From: Lachnospiraceae bacterium
Lineage (GTDB): Bacteria; Bacillota; Clostridia; Lachnospirales; Lachnospiraceae
Reading direction: 5' to 3'
Assembly: GCA_910574185.1 (NCBI GenBank)
Contig: CAJSZQ010000002.1
Location: forward strand, 186,001 to 250,000
DNA length: 64,000 bases
Under the pieces are notes generated by a model. That model ran no database searches. It was not told the DNA's origin and was given only the letters and a program-made list of their open reading frames with translations. How positions within the stretch are numbered: the first letter of the stretch is position 1; each line of letters opens with the position of its first letter. Shown in pieces: positions 43,917-51,809 of the stretch. A program made the position numbers and the translations under genes.

Positions 43917-43941
43917 GTTACTGTGAGCGAATGAACGGTAA
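43917..43941. repeat. Small palindromic extragenic repeat, copy 3
   Basis: GTTACTGT at 43917-43924 pairs imperfectly with ACGGTAA at 43935-43941 around GAGCGAATGA. It resembles copy 1 at 3348-3374. It begins 7 bp after the integrase stop codon. Confidence 0.45.
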
Positions 43942-44065
43942 TAAACATTTTGTTTCAAGGTGAAAGCATTGATTTCGCTGTTGTCAGAATGGGGAAACCA
44001 CGATATAATAAAGACAGAATATTTTGCTTTTAAGATGAGGGAAATATTGTGAAAGGATAAGAAAT

Positions 44066-45004
44066 ATGCAGAAAAAAACACCGGATTACGATAATGTGTT
44101 TAAGACTATGAAGAGCAAGCACAAGAGATTGTTCATATCCGTAATTAATGACGTTTTCGGGAAAGAGTACCCGTTAGATATAAAAGTGGAGGTTTTACCG
44201 TCAGAGGGATATTTGACTGAAAGTGAGACGGCAGACGGGAGCAAGGAAATAGAAGAGCAGATTTCTGACTTCCTGATTAAGATAGGGAGTGAGGTTTACC
44301 TGCTGGAGTGCCAGAGCTATGATGACGGCTCTATGGCAATCAGGATTGCAGAATATGCTTTCATTGTTGCAAGGCAGTTTGCAACATGGGATATCGGTCA
44401 TGCGACGATTCCCATGCCGAGATTTTCCGTAATCTATGTCAAACGGACGGAGAGAACTCCGAAGACTACGAAAATTACTTTTACGTTTCCGGACAGTCAG
44501 GAAGTAAATTATGAATCCCCCAATGTAATTCTGGAAGAATTCACAAAGGAATATATTATTGAAAAGAAGCTGTTCCCTTATATTCCGTTCTATATTGCAA
44601 GATATGAAAAGGATATGATATCCGAAGGAAGTATAGAGAACGCAGTACGGGATTTGGAATATTTCAGGAATGAACTGATTCGTTTGTATGAAGCGGAGGA
44701 GTTGACCGAAAATGAACTGATCGACTTAAAGGGATTTATAAATACCATCATTACACATATTACAAATGGAAATCAAAATGAGGAAAGGCTGGTGAGTATT
44801 ATGGGCGGAACAGTCATTGAGACAGAGTCGGAGAGATTGATTCGTCAAGGTATAAGTCAGGGAAAAGCGCAGTTGCTTATTGAACTTGGTCAGGAAGAAG
44901 GTCTAGATGACGCAACGCTCCTGAAAAGGATTCAGGAACGGATTGGTGTGTCATTGGAACAGGCGGCCGCGTATTTGGAACGGTATGGAAAACAGACTGT
45001 ATAG
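44066..45004 (+). CDS. PD-(D/E)XK nuclease-family transposase-like protein (Rpn-related)
   Basis: A 312-residue protein beginning YDNVFKTMKSKHKRLFISVI, with the nuclease core ISDFLIKIGSEVYLLECQSY (Asp, then Glu-x-Gln) near 72-91. A C-terminal region of short helices (IRQGISQGKAQLLIELGQEE) is typical of proteins annotated as Rpn-type recombination-promoting nucleases or putative transposases. There are usually many copies per genome in gut Clostridia. Whether it moves DNA is unproven. ATG 44066 follows GAAAGGATAAGAAAT. It is flanked by the integrase and the uvrB fragment. Confidence 0.78.
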   Translation: MQKKTPDYDNVFKTMKSKHKRLFISVINDVFGKEYPLDIKVEVLPSEGYLTESETADGSKEIEEQISDFLIKIGSEVYLLECQSYDDGSMAIRIAEYAFIVARQFATWDIGHATIPMPRFSVIYVKRTERTPKTTKITFTFPDSQEVNYESPNVILEEFTKEYIIEKKLFPYIPFYIARYEKDMISEGSIENAVRDLEYFRNELIRLYEAEELTENELIDLKGFINTIITHITNGNQNEERLVSIMGGTVIETESERLIRQGISQGKAQLLIELGQEEGLDDATLLKRIQERIGVSLEQAAAYLERYGKQTV

Positions 45005-45081
45005 ATTTGCGAAGACGGGTGACAATTTGAAGTGGAGGGAGTATTTTCGTCAAAAACGAGAGTACTCCTATTTTTACGAAA

Positions 45082-45156
45082 GAACAGATGTTTTGGAACG
45101 TTTGTTCTAAAACTTCTCGTTTTTATCTGTACAAATAAAGAACCATATGCTATAAT
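45082..45156 (+). promoter_or_regulatory. SOS-regulated promoter region of uvrB
   Basis: GAACAGATGTTT at 45082-45093 and the perfect LexA box GAACGTTTGTTC at 45096-45107 precede TGTACA at 45128-45133 and TATAAT at 45151-45156 (17-bp spacer). LexA-type control is expected for uvrB. The same box pair is duplicated at 24940. Confidence 0.7.
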
Positions 45157-45234
45157 CAGAATACTTTTTGGAACGTCAGATTCATGGTGTCCGGCTGGGT
45201 ATAACCAGTCCGGGAAAATGAAATCAGTGAACAA

Positions 45235-45286
45235 AATTCGTCGAAAGGCAATTTTACAAAAAACGGAAGATGTGCCTCGACGAATT
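45235..45286 (+). promoter_or_regulatory. Long leader hairpin before uvrB
   Basis: AATTCGTCGAAAGGCA at 45235-45250 pairs with TGCCTCGACGAATT at 45273-45286 with two unpaired bases and a 22-nt A-rich loop. It lies between the SOS promoter and the GTG start and is not followed by a U tract, so it may affect mRNA stability or translation. Confidence 0.5.
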
Positions 45287-45334
45287 TCTGCCTAATAGGC
45301 GAACTTTTTAATATGGATTTTGGAGGTGATTTTT

Positions 45335-45751
45335 GTGCAGAACGCACAAGAAAAAGGATATTCGCAATCCGCTGCGCTACTTGCTCATGAAGACGCTGCA
45401 AAAGGCGGCAGCATCTTCAAATTACACAGTGATTACGAGCCCACCGGAGACCAGCCGCAGGCGATAGAAACCCTTGTCAAAGGCTTCCAGGAAGGCAACC
45501 AATGCCAGACTTTACTGGGGGTTACGGGTTCCGGTAAGACATTTACTATGGCGAATGTTATCCAGAAGCTGAATAAACCGACTTTGGTAATAGCGCACAA
45601 TAAGACCCTTGCTGCACAATTGTACGGTGAGTTCAAGGAATTTTTCCCTGAAAACGCAGTGGAGTATTTTGTGTCCTACTATGAAAATGGCGGAAAATGG
45701 GGGTTATTTGGTGCTGATTTGTCCATTTATGCGTCCTTAGAGGCGGCATAA
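45335..45751 (+). pseudogene. uvrB: UvrB excision nuclease subunit, only the first ~122 codons
   Basis: GTG 45335 (GGAGGTGATTTTT before it) starts a 138-codon frame. It matches UvrB through [20 protein letters not shown], the Walker [10 protein letters not shown] near 64, [20 protein letters not shown] and VEYFVSYY. The normal continuation DYYQPEAY is replaced at about 45682 by [13 protein letters not shown] and a stop. About 540 residues are missing, and no other part of uvrB is present in the window. The breakpoint looks like an insertion or deletion junction. Either an intact uvrB exists elsewhere or nucleotide excision repair is lost. Confidence 0.88.
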
Positions 45752-46021
45752 CGGACAAAAAAGCACTGGTCGGATGTAATGAAAATAGGCGGATAGGTGA
45801 CTTTATTCGTGTAATTGGATGGGAGTGGAGCATTGGCCAAGGGTAAGGAGAGTTAAAAATAGAGTAGTGGAAATTTTTAATTTTATGAAATAATTGGTGT
45901 ATATGATCTCCAGGCTTATGCAGGGGGATTTTACTTTATAAAGTTGTATGGAGATAAAGGCTAATTTGTCTATAGTTTTTATCACTTATGAATAATAAAA
46001 GAATATAGGAAGTGTGATGGC

Positions 46022-46843
46022 ATGAGGAAAAAGTTCAAATATATTTTATTAGGAATTGTTTTTTTGATATTTATAGTAGGAATACCGATAGGAATAAATG
46101 AAAGTTATAAATTTGGAAGGGGATATATTACGCTCTGGGAGGCAAAAGATGTTTTGCTTTATTATGGTAGTTTATTAGGGGCGTTTGTGACAGCAGGAGT
46201 ATTTGCCGGTACGGTAATATTTACACGCAGGCAGATTCAAAAACAGGATTATGAGAGCAGAGAAAGGGGAAGGTGGAATCAAATTGATGAAACTGTTACA
46301 TCAGCATTAAAGCAGATTCATCCGCTCAAAATATCTAAGATTACTGCTCAGGGAACACAGGTCAAAACAGGAGTAATACTTACAGAACTTGCGGAATATG
46401 CAATGGATGCAAAGAGTGCGTTGGACATGCTCAATTGTCATGTTACGGCGGAGGATTATAAAAGAATCGAGCCGTTAATTATTAACATTGTGAGTACGAT
46501 TGATGAATGTTGTAAAATTAGCGAGGCGTATTCAGAACAATATAATTGGATAATTCAAACAGAAGTGAGAAATTCGTCGTTAAGACTTTTAGAGATAGAA
46601 AAGCAATATCCTAATAGTATTAGTGAAAAGAGAATAGAAGAATATAAAAAGAATGTAGAAGATATTCACGAACTAGACATGAATGTATACAATCAAAGGT
46701 TAAAAAAGATTGGGGAAGATTTAGTGAAAATTTGTGATGCAAAATATCGTCCTCTTTTGGTACAAAAAAGAGATATTTTTGATACTATTTATAAAGAGAT
46801 TGATAGTATGGCTCTGGAGAGATTGAAATTTTGGAGAAAATAA
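46022..46843 (+). CDS. Two-TM membrane protein, probable partner of the STAND NTPase
   Basis: A 273-residue protein with two transmembrane helices (about 5-25, ILLGIVFLIFIVGIPIGI, and about 45-68, YYGSLLGAFVTAGVFAGTVI) followed by a roughly 200-residue helical cytoplasmic domain with coiled-coil character. No enzyme motif was recognised. AGGAAGTG precedes ATG 46022. It is 41 bp upstream of the large nuclease-NTPase gene in the same direction, so the two probably form one defence operon in which this protein could be a membrane effector or anchor. That role is inferred from position only. Confidence 0.65.
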   Translation: MRKKFKYILLGIVFLIFIVGIPIGINESYKFGRGYITLWEAKDVLLYYGSLLGAFVTAGVFAGTVIFTRRQIQKQDYESRERGRWNQIDETVTSALKQIHPLKISKITAQGTQVKTGVILTELAEYAMDAKSALDMLNCHVTAEDYKRIEPLIINIVSTIDECCKISEAYSEQYNWIIQTEVRNSSLRLLEIEKQYPNSISEKRIEEYKKNVEDIHELDMNVYNQRLKKIGEDLVKICDAKYRPLLVQKRDIFDTIYKEIDSMALERLKFWRK

Positions 46844-46884
46844 TGGTTAAGAATGTAAGAGGAAGATTTTAGAGAGGAGAATAT

Positions 46885-49800
46885 ATGTCTACCGGTCAAA
46901 TTACATGGGATTATTTTCGTATTAATAATAATAACAGTGAGAGTATCAGTTTTAAATTTGAGGATTTATGCAGACAATTATTTATGAATGAATTCCTTTC
47001 AGGTAATAAGGTTTATCGCTACGTTCATAGTATCCCTAATAATCCAGGGATAGAGTCTGAACCAATTTATGATGAAGTGAATGAACGATGGGTTGGTTAT
47101 CAAGCAAAATATTTTGATAATAAGGTGGGGTATGAACAGATACTGCATTCTGCTGAAGAAATTGTGAAATTTTATAGGAAGAAAGTGAATCATGTATTTC
47201 TTTTTTGCAATAAATCTATTACAGTAACAGCTCCAAATTACAAAAAAGCAGTTAATATATTGGCGGCAGAGGATATAACAATAGAGCCAATAACAAATAA
47301 TACTATTTTAGATTTGGTTCGGAAATATCCATATCTTGGAACATATTATTTCGGAGAATATTCTTTGGACCATAACTGGTTTGTAAGATATACGAATAAA
47401 ACCTTTTCTGAATTGGGGGAGCGTTTTAATAAAGATTTTAATGTTGATACTATATATTCTATGCAATTATCATTATTTATACATGATAAAAAAGCATTGG
47501 AGTATTTAAACGGAAAGAAAAAAGAATTACTTTCCCAGCTCGATAAATTGTATTGGAGATATGAGAATTGTTATCAGTTCCAGTCTAAAATCAGGGAAAC
47601 AGTTTTGGGACTTCAGGATGTTAAGGAAGAGAATATTTGTGAGTCTCTATGCTGGGAAAAAAGGATTTGTGATGCTGTAGCAGCGGATATAGATAGTTTA
47701 GTGTTAAAAAAAGAGGAACTTCAGAAAGAGAAGGACAGTCTGTATTTGCTTGCCTTTGATAATAGTGACGTAGATAATGATATCAGCATGGATTCTTTAA
47801 ATGGTACTTTACTTTCTAAAAAAGAAGCAAGAGATAAGTATTATAAAATAGATACGCAATTAAAAATGATTGAAACACTTCTTGAATTACCAAGTTATGT
47901 TTCAGTAACCGATATGGAGAGAAAATTACTGGAAGGAAAGAATTTGGTTGTGAAGGGGGAAGCCGGAATTGGAAAATCACAGATGTTAGCTAACGAAACG
48001 GCATATCTGATTGATTCTGGAAAAAATGCTTTATTACTTACAGGTGGCAGTTGCTTTTCAAATGATTCTATACAGGAACAGATTATGAAAAATCTGTCTA
48101 TCAGGTATTCTTTTGATGATTTGATTGATGCTATGGAAGCAATAGGTGAAGCACAAGGCTGCATTGTTCCATTATTTGTTGATGCATTGAATGAGACATG
48201 GAATAAAGGAGTATGGAAAGTTGGACTGCCATCTATAATGGAAAAAATAAATTCGGTTAGATATGTGAGACTGGTTATTTCATATCGTTCAGAATATGAA
48301 AAATTGTTGGTAAATGAAACTCTAATTAACAAAATGCAAACGGGGGATATTAATTGTATTTATCATCAAGGGTTTGCAGAAAATACAATTGAAGCTGCGG
48401 AGAAATTTTTAAATTACTATGGTATTCCCTTTACGCCACTGGAATGTTTTGGGTATGAGATGTCAAACCCTTTGTTTTTGACATTATATTGTAAAACTTA
48501 TAAGGGAGATGAGGTGGCTCTACCAACTCTATACAATCGCATTCTTGAGTATGCTAATATTAATATCTTTAATATAATGTCAGAGGGCTTGAGAGCATCT
48601 GGATATACGGGCACAGAGGATTTGGTTTCTCCGTTTGTTGAGGAACTTTCGGAGTATTTTTTGAAAACAGGGAAAAGATCTATTGGAAAACAAGAAATTT
48701 TTGAATTGAATTATTGGAGAAACTATAAGATAACGCCTGTGCCGTTTATAAATTGTCTTATAAAAGAACATATATTACATGATCATGTTTATGGAAATGA
48801 AGAAAGATTTTATTTTGCATATGATCAAATGAATGATTATTATTGCGCGAGAGCAGTTATGTCCAGATTTCAATCAAAGCAGGAACTAAAAAATTATCTG
48901 GCAAAGGATATTCTCTATATTGAAAACGGAAAGATTAAGAACTATGGTAATCGTGATATATTTATTAACATATGTGTTTTGTATGCTGAGAAATATCAAG
49001 AAGAATGTATTGGGCTTATAGATATGATTGATGATGATTTTGATAAATCAGATATATTTAGCAGATATATTTCTTCATATCAATGGCGCAAAAAAGAGTC
49101 TATTTTTGTTAATAATTTAAGGGAATTGCTGGAAAAGTACAAGATACATGTAGATGATTTTTGGAAAATGCTGATTAGTAATTGTACCAAATGTATGCAT
49201 CCATTGAATGCTGATTTTTTTCATGAGTTACTATTGTCTTATGAATTAAACTGGCGAGATTATCTTTGGACAACTTATATTAATGAAATATCGTGGGATG
49301 AATCGAATCGGATTGTGCAGCTTATAAAAATGTATAACAGAGGCGAGCATTTGGACATAAAGAATAACAGGCAGATAGAATTATTACTTACGTTGTTTGG
49401 GTGGATTTTGACATCATCAAATAGATGGCTGAGGGATATTACATCCAAAGCCATGATTGAGATTTTAAAAGTGAATTTTTCTATGTGTGAATATCTTCTT
49501 GAAAAGTTTAAAGATGTCAATGATCCATATGTTATACAGAGATTATACGGGGTAGTCTTTGGAGCATGCTGCAAATGTTTAGAAAAAGAATATAAAAGTT
49601 ATAAATCATTGGCAGAGTTTGTGTATAAGAATGTTTTTGGAAGAGAAAAAGTTTATCCTGATATTCTTCTCAGAGACTATGCACGACTTATTGTAGAGAG
49701 ATTTTTATGGGAGAATCCGGAGTATGAAGGAGCCATAATCCGGAATAATATTGTGCCGCCATATGTTTCAGATAGTATTCCATTGTCAGAAGACAAAAAT

Positions 49801-51261
49801 TATATAAATGGGAAGTATGGGAGAGGAATATCCGCAATAATTTCATCTATGTGTTTCGAGGGGATGGGAATGTATGGTGATTTTGGAAGGTATGTATTTC
49901 AAAGAGAGTTGCGAAGTTTTGAGGTTGACAAAGAGCAAATTTTTAATTATGCTATGTCTTTTATTTTGGATGAGCTAGGTTATGAAGAAGATTTCTTTGG
50001 AAAATACGATTGTGAATGCAAACGCTATGTGTATAACCGACATAATACGGTTAAAGTTGAACGGATTGGAAAAAAGTATCAATGGATTGCTATGTATAAT
50101 ATTTTGGCAAGGGTTTCCGATTATTATAAACTGGTTGATGGATACGGTGATTATAAAAAAGAAGTTCCTTATGAGGGGGCGTGGGATCTTCATGTTAGAG
50201 ACTTTGATCCTACATTGAACAACCAATTTATGAATTATAAAGCCGCACCATTTTTTAACTGTATTAATGAGCATGTGGAAGAAGTAGTGAAGAACAATGT
50301 GGAAATTATATTGGGAGGGAAAAGTTCTGAAAACACTTGGCTTGAAGAAGAAGGTGTTTTCTTCAAGTATATGAAAGATGACCTTATTCTTAAAGATGAT
50401 AATGGTTGTGAGTGGATTTCTCTTACTAAATATCAGGAAACCAGGCGTGATAATTTGAAAGAAGATAAATTGCTAATATGGAGCGGGGTATATGGTTTTT
50501 TTGTGACAGAAGAGCAAGCACATGAGTTACAGGAATTTGCTAATAAAAAAATAGATATCCGAAATCATGAGTTTAAGGCGTTAAATGAAACATATGTAAT
50601 ATTCAACAGAGAGTATCCTTGGTCGCCTGGCTGTAAATCTATTAAAAAGTATGCATGGAAAAGTGTGAAAATTCCTACTGGGGAAATAGAGTTAGTCAAA
50701 GAAAAACAATCTATGACAGGAAGATTAACTTTGAAACGAATACTAAAAGAATATGGAATTGCCGAAACACTGAGTGATAATGAGGGGACTGAAGATACTT
50801 TTGAGGAATTAGAGATGAAAGAGGTAGATATAGTAGTTGAAAAAGAGGTAGAAAAAGAGATTGGAGAGATTCTTAGCGCTACAACAGATTTATCGTGGGA
50901 AGAACAATATGATGCATCTAAAGAAGACAGGATTTCGAGACGTGTGCCATGTGCAGAGTTAATAGAAAAATTAAAACTTAGAGAAATGGAATATGATGGA
51001 TTTTATTTCGATGAACAAGGGAATCTTGGTGCATTTGATGCTGACTTAAATGGACAGGATGCAGGCTGCTTGATTCGGAAAGATTTATTAGATACATTCC
51101 TAGAAAACCAAAATATGAAGTTGATTTGGGTTGTAAATGCTTCCAAAGAAATCCATCTATTAGACCTGTCTATCGGTAAATGGAGTGATTGGACATCTGT
51201 GCTTGTATACGATGGAGAGAGGGTTTTAGGAGAGATATATAAAGTGAATCAGCGCAGATAA
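46885..51261 (+). CDS. Avs-like STAND NTPase with N-terminal PD-(D/E)XK nuclease domain
   Basis: A 1458-residue protein. Residues 1-170 look like an Mrr/Cap4-type nuclease: FEDLCRQLF, an acidic PGIESEPI, WVGYQAKYFDN with the Gln-x-Lys motif near 72, and VNHVFLFCNKSIT. A helical linker leads to a STAND/NACHT ATPase with Walker A GEAGIGKSQ near 358 and Walker B PLFVDALNET near 429. The long C-terminus has no clear domain and is probably the sensor of repeats. This layout matches antiviral STAND proteins (Avs), where sensing of a phage protein activates the nuclease. No known Avs subtype could be assigned from sequence alone. GAGAGGAG precedes the ATG. Confidence 0.72.
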   Translation: MSTGQITWDYFRINNNNSESISFKFEDLCRQLFMNEFLSGNKVYRYVHSIPNNPGIESEPIYDEVNERWVGYQAKYFDNKVGYEQILHSAEEIVKFYRKKVNHVFLFCNKSITVTAPNYKKAVNILAAEDITIEPITNNTILDLVRKYPYLGTYYFGEYSLDHNWFVRYTNKTFSELGERFNKDFNVDTIYSMQLSLFIHDKKALEYLNGKKKELLSQLDKLYWRYENCYQFQSKIRETVLGLQDVKEENICESLCWEKRICDAVAADIDSLVLKKEELQKEKDSLYLLAFDNSDVDNDISMDSLNGTLLSKKEARDKYYKIDTQLKMIETLLELPSYVSVTDMERKLLEGKNLVVKGEAGIGKSQMLANETAYLIDSGKNALLLTGGSCFSNDSIQEQIMKNLSIRYSFDDLIDAMEAIGEAQGCIVPLFVDALNETWNKGVWKVGLPSIMEKINSVRYVRLVISYRSEYEKLLVNETLINKMQTGDINCIYHQGFAENTIEAAEKFLNYYGIPFTPLECFGYEMSNPLFLTLYCKTYKGDEVALPTLYNRILEYANINIFNIMSEGLRASGYTGTEDLVSPFVEELSEYFLKTGKRSIGKQEIFELNYWRNYKITPVPFINCLIKEHILHDHVYGNEERFYFAYDQMNDYYCARAVMSRFQSKQELKNYLAKDILYIENGKIKNYGNRDIFINICVLYAEKYQEECIGLIDMIDDDFDKSDIFSRYISSYQWRKKESIFVNNLRELLEKYKIHVDDFWKMLISNCTKCMHPLNADFFHELLLSYELNWRDYLWTTYINEISWDESNRIVQLIKMYNRGEHLDIKNNRQIELLLTLFGWILTSSNRWLRDITSKAMIEILKVNFSMCEYLLEKFKDVNDPYVIQRLYGVVFGACCKCLEKEYKSYKSLAEFVYKNVFGREKVYPDILLRDYARLIVERFLWENPEYEGAIIRNNIVPPYVSDSIPLSEDKNYINGKYGRGISAIISSMCFEGMGMYGDFGRYVFQRELRSFEVDKEQIFNYAMSFILDELGYEEDFFGKYDCECKRYVYNRHNTVKVERIGKKYQWIAMYNILARVSDYYKLVDGYGDYKKEVPYEGAWDLHVRDFDPTLNNQFMNYKAAPFFNCINEHVEEVVKNNVEIILGGKSSENTWLEEEGVFFKYMKDDLILKDDNGCEWISLTKYQETRRDNLKEDKLLIWSGVYGFFVTEEQAHELQEFANKKIDIRNHEFKALNETYVIFNREYPWSPGCKSIKKYAWKSVKIPTGEIELVKEKQSMTGRLTLKRILKEYGIAETLSDNEGTEDTFEELEMKEVDIVVEKEVEKEIGEILSATTDLSWEEQYDASKEDRISRRVPCAELIEKLKLREMEYDGFYFDEQGNLGAFDADLNGQDAGCLIRKDLLDTFLENQNMKLIWVVNASKEIHLLDLSIGKWSDWTSVLVYDGERVLGEIYKVNQRR

Positions 51262-51547
51262 TGCAATAATATGAGTAAAAACAAAAATTTTTCTAATCCA
51301 TTACTATTTTACTGTAATTTGAATATAATAATGAGTCAAATGTACGCCGTTCATGACGGCAAGAGTATCATGAATGTGTATGTTTAGCTTTCGCAAGCGA
51401 CGGGGTGCTGCAAAGCGTAGAATATCGTTTACTTGTAGAAGGGTTTGCCGCAAGGTAGGATGTTCCTTTTTTGGGAGGATATGATTGGTATGCGGCTGGT
51501 TTCTATTGATACAGCACTTTTTGATAGAAAAAGGGTTTAGCTTTCTA
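51262..51547. other. Non-coding stretch after the STAND NTPase gene
   Basis: No supported ORF was found. A TTCATGACGGCAAGAGTATCATGAA segment near 51348-51372 (split here: TTCATGA and its inverted partner TCATGAA) can form a hairpin, and a TTCGCAAGCGA motif lies near 51390. Otherwise nothing recognisable. Confidence 0.35.
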
Positions 51548-51576
51548 TTGACAGATATCTTCCCGACATATAGAAT
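51548..51576 (+). promoter_or_regulatory. Strong sigma-A promoter upstream of ligA
   Basis: A perfect TTGACA at 51548-51553, a 17-bp spacer and TAGAAT at 51571-51576. The transcript would start near 51583 and meet an internal hairpin (51619-51652: AAGG/CCTT plus GTTCTAA/TTAGAAC) and then the terminator-like repeat at 51695. It could yield a ~150-nt RNA or a ligA leader. Confidence 0.7.
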
Positions 51577-51694
51577 AAAGATGATATATTTTTAATTCCA
51601 AGAGACAGAAGGAATTACAAGGTTTTTGTTCTAACGGAGTGATTAGAACCTTAAATTTTGCAGATTAATTCTGCTATTATGTTTAGAATGCAGA

Positions 51695-51735
51695 AAGGCA
51701 TTGATTATTTTTATGGAATAATCAGTGCCTTTTTT
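51695..51735 (+). terminator. Shared terminator-like hairpin, copy A (before ligA)
   Basis: AAGGCATTGATTATT pairs with AATAATCAGTGCCTT and is followed by six T residues. Near-identical or related hairpins occur at 53841, 60642 and 61025, each upstream of a gene start. Confidence 0.85.
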
Positions 51736-51809
51736 GCGTTTAAACGAAAGTCATACCGGAAAGGAGGATAAGTTCACTCAAACCAAATAAGAAAGGAGCT
51801 GCAAAAAAT

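Noticed and set aside
43910-44065. tRNA gene as attachment site beside the integrase
   Set aside because: No cloverleaf or CCA end was found; only a small palindromic repeat is present.
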